From NCBI GenBank assembly GCA_037128595.1, contig JBAXWB010000034.1, positions 1 to 49,813 of the forward strand: 49,813 nt of DNA, in the 5' to 3' direction. This document shows positions 6,858 to 14,639 of the stretch, one piece after another; position 1 is the first letter of the stretch; every line of letters starts with the position of its first letter. This stretch comes from a bacterium (GTDB taxonomy: Bacteria; Verrucomicrobiota; Kiritimatiellia; CAIKKV01; CAITUY01). The notes under the pieces were generated by a model that worked only from the letters and a program-made list of their open reading frames with translations, was not told where the DNA came from and did not search any database. Position numbers and translations under genes: made by a program.

Positions 6858-9647
6858 CTACCAATCTCTTTCGGCGGGGGACAGCGGGACATAGGAATCG
6901 CGCTCGCGCTTTTCCTGCTCATGTTCCTTCTCGCGCTGTTTGGCCTTTTCCAGTAACCGCTTCAGATCTTCCGCCGACATCTGGTCTTTTTTATCCTCCG
7001 ACTTGGGCGGCGGCTTCTGCTCCTCTTTCTTCTGATCCTGCGGGGGCGGCGGCTCCTGCTTGGGCTGATCCTGTTGCGGCTGGTTCTGCGGCTGATTGTC
7101 CTGCGGCTTTTTATCCTTGGGCAGCAGTGCTTCGATCTCCTTCAGCACGGCATAGGCCTTCTGCTGATACACCAGACTGCCGGCCAGGGCGTTGGTGATC
7201 GCCCCTTCCGCCAACTGCTGCAGAGCCACGGCCTGCCCCGTCAGCTCCACGATCTTCCTGCGATCTTCCGGGGACAGCACCACCTCCATCGCATTGGTTC
7301 CCGCCGCGGCATTGGTGGAAGCGACGGCATTGGTGGAGGCCTGCTCAACCGGGCGGCTGATCCCCTCCGGCGGAACCTCCTGTTCAAACCGCTGCTTGAA
7401 TAACCCGGTCAGTTCCAGTGCCTCGGCCTGCTGGGCGTTGACACTTTGCCTGAGTTCATCCGACACCGGCGACGCACCGGCGACGACAGGAACCGTTACC
7501 GTAATGGCGTTCGTCTGCCGCTGGAGATCTTCGCGCAGGAGCTGCGGATATCCCGCCATGCCTTTCCAGAGTGTGTAGACGGCGGCTTCCGCCTTACGCG
7601 CAGGGGCATAGGCTGAACGATCCAAATTACGGAGCCCGGCGGCCACCCCGAACATCGCATCGCGGATCGATTCCGCAAAGGCATTGATCTGGGCCATCTG
7701 CTGCGGGGCATTCGTGTTGTTTGCGGCGGACTGGGACATCGCCTGCAGCAACTTGCCTTTCAACGGAATCATCAGGTCGGCCGTGCGATCCTGCTCAGCG
7801 GCCAGCGATTCCAGGCCGTCGATCAAGGCCGGCGTGGTATTGGTAAAGGCGGCGGGAATATCCTGCAGAAGCTTCCGCTGCTGGAGCAACATGAGATCCG
7901 CCAAAGCGCCCGGCGGGGTCTGCCCATGCTCGGCCATCAGGCGTATAATTTTCGCCTGTTCCTCCACCTGACCGGCCATGCCCGCGACCACCGCCAGATT
8001 CTTGCGGCTGTCGGCATTGTCCGGCTGCTGGCGCAACGCCTTCTGGAAGGCGGTTCCCGCCTGCTTCAGCGCCTGGACCCGGCGTTCCGCCACGGCGGGA
8101 TCCGGCGGGGTGGCTGCATTTTCCTGCAAAGGCGCAGACCCGGTCGTAAACAAGGCGCATCCGAGATTATAGGCGGCCTGCGCGCCGATCGCCCCTTCCC
8201 CGCCCGTCAGGCTCCGGAACAGGTCACCGGCCTCCTCTGATTTTCCCGCCTTGAGCAGCGCGCATCCGGCATTAAAGACGTAGTCCTCGCGGGTGGCCGA
8301 GGCGGCCGTTCGGGCCGCGACCTGGTACGCCTCCGCGGCGCCTTCGTAGTTTCCTGCCAGATAGAGCCGTTGCGCCAACCGGGCGCCATCCCGGCCGGCC
8401 GGAATCACGGCCGTGCGATTAGTGGCAGGTAACGCTGACTCCACCGCGTTGGTGGCCGCCTGAAGCGGAAGGCTGGCCACCAGCCAAAGCGCCAGCGCCG
8501 TCGCCGCCGCAGGCAGGGGGGGAGGCTGACCCCTGTCTTCCCCGGTGGGAGGGGCGCTACGCGCCGCAACAGGGAGATCAGAGGGGGCCTTGCTAGACCC
8601 CGTCGCGGCGCGTAGCGCCCCTCCCACGGGGGAAGTAGATTTTGTCTTCCCGCAGGCAATCCGGCCACGGCTCAAAAAGGCGACCGCCAGAAACAGCAGG
8701 ACCGCAGGCAACAGGAAAATCTGATAGCGCTCCACATAGCGACGCTGCGAGGATTCCTCAAGATCACGGGCGGAAATCCGGCTTAAATGATTCCGGTACA
8801 GATCTCCCAGCTTGACGTTGGCCAGGCCCACGGGAACATACGCCCCGCCGGTCGCTTCGGCCATCTCACGCAACAACGCGTTGTTCAGCTTTGACACCAC
8901 TTCCTGTCCCTGGTAATTCAGCGTCTCTTTTTTATTGGCCACCGACGGAATCGGCGCGCCTTCACTGCTCCCGAAGCCCACGGTAAACAAGGCGACCCCT
9001 TTTTCCTTCGCCTTATTCGCGGCCTCCAGCGCCTTCCCGGCCAGATCATCCCCATCCGTGATCAGGACAATGGCCTTGTGCGATCCCTCCTCATCGCCGA
9101 AATTTTGCAGGGCCTCCACGACCGCCCCGCCGATATCGGTCTCCCCGGCAGGCGCCGAATCCACCCCCACCCCTTCCAGCGTCTGGGCCATATACCCATA
9201 ATCCGTGGTCAGGGGGCACAACAGAACGGGACGGCCACGGAACGCCAGCAGCCCGACCCGGTCGCCACGCAGTTCCTTCACCAGATCCAGGAGATCCACC
9301 TTGGCCCGCCCCAGACGGCTGGGGTGAACATCCCGGGCCAACATGGAGCGAGAGACATCAAGCACTACCATCAAATCCCGGCCTCGCTGATAGACCGTCT
9401 CCTCCTGCATTCCCCACTGCGGACGGGCCGCCGCCAGCAGGGACAGCACCAGTCCCGCCATGAACAGAGACAGCTGCCACACGCGCCGGGTGGCCGCCGG
9501 GGCGGGCGCCAACTTGACCGCCATCGCCGACGAGACAAATAACTGACCGGCCACCCGGCGGCCGGCCAGGATATGCCATGCCACTCCAATGACCGGCACG
9601 AGCCAGATCAGAAAGAGAATCCAGGGATATTGGAATTGCAGATTCAT
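6858..9647 (-). CDS. BatB-BatC fusion: VWA membrane protein joined to a TPR protein
   Basis: A 929-residue fusion. Residues 1-330 are BatB: two N-terminal helices, a von Willebrand A domain with the MIDAS motif DVSRS at Asp97-Ser101 and TDGDD near 199, then a third helix at ~309-326. Residues 338-371 are encoded by a 99-bp palindromic repeat read in frame. Residues ~382-398 (ALALWLVASLPLQAA) look like the old signal peptide of BatC, followed by TPR-like repeats (LYLAGNYEGAAEAYQ; FNAGCALLKAGKSEEA) and a long helical region, ending in a proline/glutamine/lysine-rich tail from ~860. VWA/MoxR systems are thought to assemble or mature partner proteins at the membrane. The start overlaps the BatA stop as ATGA. 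Confidence 0.88.
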   Translation of the reverse strand: MNLQFQYPWILFLIWLVPVIGVAWHILAGRRVAGQLFVSSAMAVKLAPAPAATRRVWQLSLFMAGLVLSLLAAARPQWGMQEETVYQRGRDLMVVLDVSRSMLARDVHPSRLGRAKVDLLDLVKELRGDRVGLLAFRGRPVLLCPLTTDYGYMAQTLEGVGVDSAPAGETDIGGAVVEALQNFGDEEGSHKAIVLITDGDDLAGKALEAANKAKEKGVALFTVGFGSSEGAPIPSVANKKETLNYQGQEVVSKLNNALLREMAEATGGAYVPVGLANVKLGDLYRNHLSRISARDLEESSQRRYVERYQIFLLPAVLLFLAVAFLSRGRIACGKTKSTSPVGGALRAATGSSKAPSDLPVAARSAPPTGEDRGQPPPLPAAATALALWLVASLPLQAATNAVESALPATNRTAVIPAGRDGARLAQRLYLAGNYEGAAEAYQVAARTAASATREDYVFNAGCALLKAGKSEEAGDLFRSLTGGEGAIGAQAAYNLGCALFTTGSAPLQENAATPPDPAVAERRVQALKQAGTAFQKALRQQPDNADSRKNLAVVAGMAGQVEEQAKIIRLMAEHGQTPPGALADLMLLQQRKLLQDIPAAFTNTTPALIDGLESLAAEQDRTADLMIPLKGKLLQAMSQSAANNTNAPQQMAQINAFAESIRDAMFGVAAGLRNLDRSAYAPARKAEAAVYTLWKGMAGYPQLLREDLQRQTNAITVTVPVVAGASPVSDELRQSVNAQQAEALELTGLFKQRFEQEVPPEGISRPVEQASTNAVASTNAAAGTNAMEVVLSPEDRRKIVELTGQAVALQQLAEGAITNALAGSLVYQQKAYAVLKEIEALLPKDKKPQDNQPQNQPQQDQPKQEPPPPQDQKKEEQKPPPKSEDKKDQMSAEDLKRLLEKAKQREKEHEQEKRERDSYVPLSPAERDW
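8537..8635. repeat. REP-like palindromic element inside the batB/C reading frame
   Basis: Arms 8537-8567 and 8605-8635 are inverted copies of 31 bases with one mismatch, around a 37-base loop. Each arm itself contains the small palindrome GGCGC-TAC-GCGCC, giving the double-hairpin look of REP/BIME elements. The element is open in the batB/C frame and encodes residues 338-371, a proline/alanine/serine-rich linker unlike either flanking domain. It lies between the last BatB helix and the relict BatC signal peptide. Confidence 0.85.
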
Positions 9648-10675
9648 AGGATGTTTTTGCCTAAGCCGGCGTTCAGCACCGTTCCCGTCACCAGCAAGAC
9701 CAGACCCGCCAGCAGGAACGCCGGAAAATGCTCGTCATATTTGTTGAACAGCTCCGTGTTGATCGTCGTTTTTTCAAGTTTGTTGATCGCCGCCAGCGTC
9801 TGCTCCAGCCCTTTGGCATCCGTCACATTGAAGTATTGTCCACCAGTCGTCGCGGCCACCGAACGAAGCTGGTCCTCATCCAACCGCACCTCGGCATAGC
9901 CGACCGTCTGACGCCCGAACATGTCGCGGGCCAGAAACGGCGCCCGCCCCGTGGTTCCGATCCCGATGCTGTAGATCTTGACCCCCATCGTTTTGGCGGC
10001 CTTGGCGGCTTCTTCGGGCTTGATCAGGCCGGTATTGGATTCGCCATCCGACAGCAACACCATGATCCGTGACTTCACGCCGGCTTCGTCCAGTCGGGCA
10101 CACCCCGTGGCCAGCGCGTCCCCGATGGCCGTCAGCATCTCCTCCTGGTTCAGCAGCTGGCCTTCCTTGCTGAATTGTTCGCGGGCAATCTCCACGCCCT
10201 GCAGACTATGCAGCAGGGCGGCATGATCGAGCGTCAGCGGAACCCGGCTGGAAGCAAATCCGCCGAAGGTTACCAAGCCGATCAGGTCGCCCGGCCGCTT
10301 CTCAACGAACTTGGCAAACGTCTCCTTCACGACATCCAGGCGGGTCCGTTGCTTATCGGAAGTGGCAAAGTCCAGCGCCTGCATGGAGCCGGAACAGTCC
10401 ACCACCATCTGGATCGCAATGGCATCCGACTTGCGTATCGTCCTTGAAAAAATGGTCTGGGGCCGGGCCAGGGCGACAATCAGAAGGGCCAGTCCGGCAA
10501 GGACCAGCAGGGGCGCCAGGGGTTGAAGGCGCGTCCGCCACGTCGCCCGGTTGACCGGCAGCCGTTGAAACGCGGAGAACAGCAGGGCCTGCCGCACCTG
10601 GCGGCGCAACACAAACCAACCGGCCGCCGCGAGGGCCAGGAACAACAACAAATAATAGGGACTGCCGAGGTGCAT
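9644..10675 (-). CDS. BatA-like von Willebrand factor A membrane protein
   Basis: A 343-residue VWA protein of the BatA/BatB type. Two N-terminal helices (residues ~5-23 and ~52-70, before the conserved ARPQ at 70-73) anchor the domain; the MIDAS motif is DCSGS at Asp93-Ser97, with LSDGESNTG supplying the later metal-loop residues; one C-terminal helix (AFLLAGLVLLVTGTVL) closes the protein. This hairpin-VWA-helix layout is typical of Bat proteins that act with MoxR ATPases. The start codon is 3 bases after the BatX stop, and the stop overlaps the BatB/C start as ATGA. No clear ribosome-binding site is seen; the space where it would lie is occupied by the ISNLKS tract. Confidence 0.9.
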   Translation of the reverse strand: MHLGSPYYLLLFLALAAAGWFVLRRQVRQALLFSAFQRLPVNRATWRTRLQPLAPLLVLAGLALLIVALARPQTIFSRTIRKSDAIAIQMVVDCSGSMQALDFATSDKQRTRLDVVKETFAKFVEKRPGDLIGLVTFGGFASSRVPLTLDHAALLHSLQGVEIAREQFSKEGQLLNQEEMLTAIGDALATGCARLDEAGVKSRIMVLLSDGESNTGLIKPEEAAKAAKTMGVKIYSIGIGTTGRAPFLARDMFGRQTVGYAEVRLDEDQLRSVAATTGGQYFNVTDAKGLEQTLAAINKLEKTTINTELFNKYDEHFPAFLLAGLVLLVTGTVLNAGLGKNIL

Positions 10676-10678
10676 GGG

Positions 10679-11683
10679 TTAGATATGAGATTTTAAATTC
10701 GAGATTTGAGAGGGGGCGCCAGAATCAGCGTCCGTTTCAATATAATTCCTGGCGGTCGAGGTGGCCGTTGTAACAGAAGCAGGATCGGGCCGGACACCGG
10801 CGTATTTGACCAGGTCGGCCGCCTGCATAAAGTCACGCAGGCGCTTCACCACCTCCTGCGAAAACCGGGCATCACTTGTCACGACTGACAGAAACTCTTC
10901 CGTGGTCTGCTCCGGTGCGCGGATCGCGTGGGCGCGTTCAATGTACGCCCGCACAATCATGGTCAGTTCAAAGTAGAAATCCTTAACCCGGTTATGCCCG
11001 ACCAGATCCCGCGCCATCAATTCCGCCAGTTCAAACAGGGCCCGCTCCCTCGGCGACATCCGGCGAAGTTGAACGGCCCGGCGGACTTTCCGGAACAGCC
11101 GCCAGAGCAGATAGCCGAGGGCGCCCAGCCCCACGACCACCAGGGCGTAGCCCAGAAGCCCTTTGAGTCCTGGATAAATCCATACCGGCCCGCAGGCAGA
11201 GGCGATATCCTTGCCGGGCGCTTCCTTCTGAAGCGCTTCAGAGGCCAGCATCACCGGCTTGGTCGGGAACCATTGTTCCAGCCCGGTAGCCGGGTCTTTC
11301 CAGGTCACGGCCATGGGCGCAATCCGGTATTCATCGGCAATCTGGGGCGTGAGGCGGATATTACGGGTCCGGACCGTTTTGCCCCCGGCGACGGCGGCCG
11401 GGCTATCATAACAACCCGACACCGCAAACCCCTTCACCCGGGAGTCAATGGCCGGCAGCTTGACAACCACATTGGTCGGCGACGTCATACGGATGGTCAG
11501 CAGGGTATCGCGGTCAAGCCGCACCACGGGCGGATCAAACGACAGCGATACCTCAACCCGGCCCAGAGCGTTCTCTGAAACCAGCGGCTGGGCCGCAGTC
11601 TCCGGCGACGATGCCTGACAGACGCCCGCCAGCAGGCCCATCACGATCCAGTTGATACGCTTAATCCCGGACTTCATATTCAT
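10679..11683 (-). CDS. BatX-like membrane protein of the Bat operon (DUF4381-like)
   Basis: A 334-residue protein with a signal peptide ending near CQASS (residue ~25), a periplasmic beta-rich domain to ~165, one membrane helix at about 172-193 (LLGYALVVVGLGALGYLLW), and a cytoplasmic helical domain (FYFELTMIVRAYIERAHAI ... APEQTTEEFL) like that found in proteins between DUF58 and VWA genes in Bat operons. The last ~10 residues (SQISNLKSHI) are encoded by the low-complexity tract 10681-10712 and are not part of the conserved domain. The start overlaps the DUF58 stop as ATGA. The exact family name is from memory of operon position and layout rather than a search. Confidence 0.78.
   Translation of the reverse strand: MNMKSGIKRINWIVMGLLAGVCQASSPETAAQPLVSENALGRVEVSLSFDPPVVRLDRDTLLTIRMTSPTNVVVKLPAIDSRVKGFAVSGCYDSPAAVAGGKTVRTRNIRLTPQIADEYRIAPMAVTWKDPATGLEQWFPTKPVMLASEALQKEAPGKDIASACGPVWIYPGLKGLLGYALVVVGLGALGYLLWRLFRKVRRAVQLRRMSPRERALFELAELMARDLVGHNRVKDFYFELTMIVRAYIERAHAIRAPEQTTEEFLSVVTSDARFSQEVVKRLRDFMQAADLVKYAGVRPDPASVTTATSTARNYIETDADSGAPSQISNLKSHI
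10681..10712. repeat. 'ISNLKS' low-complexity tract, copy 1
   Basis: A tract of alternating GAGATTT/AAATTC words, read on the minus strand as SQISNLKSHI at the C-terminus of BatX. It fills the BatX-BatA junction. Tracts that translate as tandem ISNLKS recur at gene ends in PVC-type genomes (recalled, not searched). Confidence 0.65.
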
Positions 11684-12570
11684 CCCCGTGCCGCCCTGAT
11701 TTGCCGCTGCCGGAACAACTTGTGAATATCATCAATAAACGGACGCTCCGTAGACAGGTGGAGGGCATCAATCTTGTTTTTCCTGAACAACCGCTTAAGG
11801 GCATCGGCCTCCTGCGCCGCTTTTTCAAAGAAGGCCTGGCGCAGCTGGGGCGAGGAGGTATCCAGCAGTTCGACCTCGCCGGTTTCCGGATCTTGAATCT
11901 CAACCAGCCCCACATCGGGCAGGACCGATTCGCGCGGATCGGCTATCGACACACAGACCACATCATGGTGCCGTCCGGTAATCCGTAGCTCACGCTCAAA
12001 TCCGCTGTCCATGAAGTCTGAAATGATAAAGACCACGGTACGGCGTTTCTGGACCTGATTCAGGAACCGCAGCGCCCCGGCCAGATTGGTCCCCCGCCGG
12101 GTCTCCTCAGCGGCCAACACCTCCCGCACCAACCGCATGACGGCCGTCCGCCCCTTCCTCGGCGGGAAGGAGGCCTCGATCCGGTCGCTGAACAGAATCA
12201 GCCCGACCTTGTCCTGGTTTTTAATGGCGGACAAGGCAAACAGGCAGGTGACTTCCGCCGCCAGTTCCGCCTTGGCACGCTGGCCGGAACCGAACGACTG
12301 GGAGCCCGAGACATCGACCAGGAACATGACCGTCAACTCGCGCTCTTCGCAGTAGCGCTTGATGAAGGGCATCCCCATCCGGGCCGTGACATTCCAGTCA
12401 ATCGACCGGATGTCATCCCCGGGCACATACTCACGGACCTCGTCAAACTCAATCCCCTGCCCCTTGAACACCGAATGGTATTCACCGGAGAGATGCTCAT
12501 CGACCAGACGACTGGTCACCAGGCGGATCTTCCCCACCTGCTTCATCAATTCTTTGACGTTGATAGCCAT
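11680..12570 (-). CDS. DUF58 domain protein (VWA-like) partner of MoxR
   Basis: A 296-residue soluble DUF58 protein. The signature EVREYVPGDDIRSIDWNVTARMG near residues 43-65 and FLVDVSGSQSFG, a VWA-like metal site near 86-97, identify the family. DUF58 genes almost always follow moxR, and the pair is thought to link the ATPase to the membrane Bat proteins. No transmembrane segment is seen, as in the short DUF58 subtype. It ends in an ATGA overlap with BatX. The start codon at 12570 has no convincing ribosome-binding site; the ISNLKS tract is inserted just upstream. Confidence 0.9.
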   Translation of the reverse strand: MAINVKELMKQVGKIRLVTSRLVDEHLSGEYHSVFKGQGIEFDEVREYVPGDDIRSIDWNVTARMGMPFIKRYCEERELTVMFLVDVSGSQSFGSGQRAKAELAAEVTCLFALSAIKNQDKVGLILFSDRIEASFPPRKGRTAVMRLVREVLAAEETRRGTNLAGALRFLNQVQKRRTVVFIISDFMDSGFERELRITGRHHDVVCVSIADPRESVLPDVGLVEIQDPETGEVELLDTSSPQLRQAFFEKAAQEADALKRLFRKNKIDALHLSTERPFIDDIHKLFRQRQIRAARG

Positions 12571-12572
12571 AG

Positions 12573-12607
12573 GTTGATCTCAAATATTAAATCTGAGATT
12601 TCAAATC
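12573..12607. repeat. 'ISNLKS' low-complexity tract, copy 2
   Basis: Lies in the 41-base gap between moxR and the DUF58 gene. It consists of GATCTCAAAT/ATTAAATCTGAGATTTCAAAT words and is related to copy 1 at 10681. On the + strand it would translate as ISNIKSEISN. It sits exactly where the DUF58 ribosome-binding site should be. Confidence 0.65.
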
Positions 12608-12611
12608 GGTA

Positions 12612-13598
12612 TTACGGCACCGGGATTTCATTCAGGATTTTCGCGATGATATCCTCGCTCTTCAGATTCTCAGCCTCGGCTTCATAGGTCAGGATCAACC
12701 GGTGGCGCAGGACATCATAGGCGATCTCCTTGACATCCTGGGGCGTGGCATAACCGCGGCCATGCAGCAGGGCATTCGCCCGGGCGGCAATATTCAGGAA
12801 CAAACTGGCGCGGGGAGAACCGCCATACTGGATGAGGTGCCCGATATCGAGCTTGTAATCCGCCGGCTTGCGGGTGGCAAACACGATGTCCAGGATATAG
12901 TCGGCCACCTTCTCGTCACAATAGACCTGATCGAGAATACTGCGGATCTCCAGAATCTGCTTTCCGGACATCATGGGATTGATCTTGATGTCCGACTTAC
13001 GGGTGAAGCGGTTCATAATGCGGCGCTCATCATCCTTGGAAGGGTAATCCACGCGGCACTTCAGCATGAACCGGTCAATCTGGGCTTCCGGCAGCGGGTA
13101 GGTGCCTTCCTGCTCCAGGGGGTTCTGGGTGGCCATCACCATGAAGGGTTCAGGCAGGGGATAGGTTTTATCACCAATGGTCACCTGATGTTCCTGCATG
13201 GCCTCCAACAGCGCGGACTGGACCTTGGCCGGCGCCCGATTGATTTCGTCGGCCAGCAGCAGGTTCGTGAAAATCGGCCCCAGTCGCGGAGAAAAGGTCC
13301 CCTCCCGCGGATTGAACACCATGGTCCCGATCACATCGGCAGGGAGCAGGTCCGGGGTAAAGCTGATGCGCTGGAACTTCAAGCCGAGGGCCTGGGCCAT
13401 CGTTTTGATGGCCGTGGTCTTCGCCAGGCCCGGCACCCCCTCAATCAGGAGATGCCCATTGGAAATCAGGGCGATGAGCATCCGGTCCAGCAGACGCTCC
13501 TGTCCGACCAGGACTTTATTCACTTCCTGTCGCACCGAGTCGACGATGTCTTTTTGCTCATTAATGATGCTGGCAGTAGCGGCAATATCAGTACTCAT
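12612..13598 (-). CDS. moxR: MoxR-family AAA+ ATPase
   Basis: A 328-residue AAA+ ATPase of the MoxR branch. The Walker A motif is GVPGLAKT at 54-61, Walker B is LLLADEIN near 112-119, and the MoxR hallmark segments ATQNPLEQEGTYPLPEAQIDRF and GGSPRASLFL follow. MoxR ATPases act as chaperone-like remodellers with VWA proteins; in Bacteroides the bat locus affects oxygen tolerance. The start has GGAGAG 8 bases upstream. It leads the Bat operon, about 110 bases after the hsp20-like gene on the same strand. Confidence 0.95.
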   Translation of the reverse strand: MSTDIAATASIINEQKDIVDSVRQEVNKVLVGQERLLDRMLIALISNGHLLIEGVPGLAKTTAIKTMAQALGLKFQRISFTPDLLPADVIGTMVFNPREGTFSPRLGPIFTNLLLADEINRAPAKVQSALLEAMQEHQVTIGDKTYPLPEPFMVMATQNPLEQEGTYPLPEAQIDRFMLKCRVDYPSKDDERRIMNRFTRKSDIKINPMMSGKQILEIRSILDQVYCDEKVADYILDIVFATRKPADYKLDIGHLIQYGGSPRASLFLNIAARANALLHGRGYATPQDVKEIAYDVLRHRLILTYEAEAENLKSEDIIAKILNEIPVP

Positions 13599-13707
13599 AA
13601 GTGTCTCTCCATTTCAACCGGCTTTTCCGTTCAACGGCTTCCCTCTCAATTTCACTCATCCCGGCTCCGGGCTGAGTTGTAACACAATTACTCCTTGTTT
13701 CCACGTC

Positions 13708-14298
13708 TCAATACACCTGAACCGGCCTCGGCACCAGATCAGGCGAGGCCTCCTTGGGAATCATAATCACCAGCAGATCATTGGTAAAGGCGGCCTTTAT
13801 TTTCGACGCCTCCAAAGTGGCCCCCGGCAACCTGAGATGCCGCTCAAACCGCTGACTCGCCCGGCGGATCTGGCGGGTGCCACGAGGTGAACTCTCCGCC
13901 GTCTGCTGATACTCCTGTTGCGCCACAATGCTCAGCACGGCCCCGTTCAAGGTGATCCGAATCCCCGCTTTGTCCACCCCCGGCAGACGGATCGCGACCT
14001 CATAGGCTGTATCATGATCCTGAATATTGAAGTCAGGCGTCACCTGGAGCCGGGCCCACCCCTCGTCGAAAGCGGCATTCCGTCGCTCCGCTTCATCCAG
14101 CGCACGGGCGAACATGGCGCCAATCTCATCCGCCTGACTCCAAACTGAAGGAGCCACCGGGGGGGCGGGAGGTGAGGCCGGCCGTCCCAGATGACGCTGA
14201 AGCAGGAGCCCAAGCTGGAGAAGGATGATGACGCAAAATAAAACAACCACCTCTGCCAGCAGGCGCGTTGTCCTGGATTTTGCCATCAGTTCCGTCAT
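13708..14298 (-). CDS. Membrane-anchored small heat shock protein (Hsp20/alpha-crystallin)
   Basis: A 196-residue protein with an N-terminal membrane helix at about residues 12-34 (LLAEVVVLFCVIILLQLGLLL), a proline-rich linker, and a C-terminal alpha-crystallin domain (about 85-190) shown by YEVAIRLPGVDKAGIRITLNG, the strand FERHLRLPGATL and FTNDLLVIMIPK. The end lacks the usual I-x-I tail but has VPRPVQVY. Most sHsps are soluble oligomers; a fixed membrane anchor is uncommon. GGAGGAG precedes the ATG. Its place ahead of moxR suggests a membrane-protein quality-control role for the whole locus (inference). Confidence 0.85.
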   Translation of the reverse strand: MTELMAKSRTTRLLAEVVVLFCVIILLQLGLLLQRHLGRPASPPAPPVAPSVWSQADEIGAMFARALDEAERRNAAFDEGWARLQVTPDFNIQDHDTAYEVAIRLPGVDKAGIRITLNGAVLSIVAQQEYQQTAESSPRGTRQIRRASQRFERHLRLPGATLEASKIKAAFTNDLLVIMIPKEASPDLVPRPVQVY

Positions 14299-14357
14299 TT
14301 TCTCCTCCTGTTCATCCTGTACGGTTAAGTATTAGCAGGGGCTGTGCCAATTACGAG

Positions 14358-14430
14358 CGGTTTTGACAGAGCAAAACCCTCCATTTGAGAGAATTCGCCT
14401 TTTATGGAGGGTTTTGCTCTGTCAAAACCG
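14358..14430. repeat. Perfect 27-bp inverted repeat with 19-base loop
   Basis: The arms 14358-14384 and 14404-14430 are exact reverse complements, including the words GGTTTTGACAGAGC and AAAACCCTCCAT. It lies in the 341-base divergent gap between hsp20 (minus) and the exosortase operon (plus). No T-run follows on either strand, so it is not an ordinary terminator. It could be a REP/MITE-like element, an operator or a cruciform site. Confidence 0.85.
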
Positions 14431-14479
14431 ATTCCCGCCCACAGCGCCGACAGAGCGTAGCCTTCCCCGATTCTTTTTT

Positions 14480-14496
14480 TCGGACAAAATGTCCGA
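14480..14496. promoter_or_regulatory. Small palindrome in the divergent region
   Basis: TCGGACA and TGTCCGA flank AAA, directly after a run of seven T. The orientation (T-run before the hairpin) does not suit a + strand terminator. It lies about 75 bases upstream of the candidate sigma-54 promoter, a position where enhancer-binding protein sites occur, but this is only a suggestion. Confidence 0.3.
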
Positions 14497-14570
14497 TGCG
14501 GGCGACAAAATGCCGGATTTTCCCCATTCCACCACCTGATCACTCGTCACTCCCGCCCCCTTTCCACCAC

Positions 14571-14586
14571 TGGTATTTTCCTTGCC
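14571..14586 (+). promoter_or_regulatory. Candidate sigma-54 promoter of the exosortase operon
   Basis: TGGTATTTTCCTTGCC keeps the GG and GC elements at the exact sigma-54 spacing (TGG then 8 bases then TTGC). Three positions of the -24 box depart from TGGCAC. A start site near 14597 would give a 5' UTR of about 30-45 bases. PEP-CTERM/exosortase regulons in other bacteria are often sigma-54 controlled through PrsR-type activators, which supports the idea; no activator is in the window. Confidence 0.45.
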
Positions 14587-14639
14587 TCTGAGGGCGGCTG
14601 GACGTACAAATATAACCCAATGCAATGGGGGCCTTCATC

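Noticed and set aside
12702-13682. 326-residue + strand open frame opposite moxR
   Set aside because: It mirrors the MoxR coding frame, has no domain, and its Gln/His/Gly-rich composition is that of an antisense shadow in GC-rich DNA.
14480-14496. Possible rho-independent terminator for the hsp20 side
   Set aside because: The T-run lies before, not after, the stem on the + strand, and on the minus strand the stem is followed by A residues.
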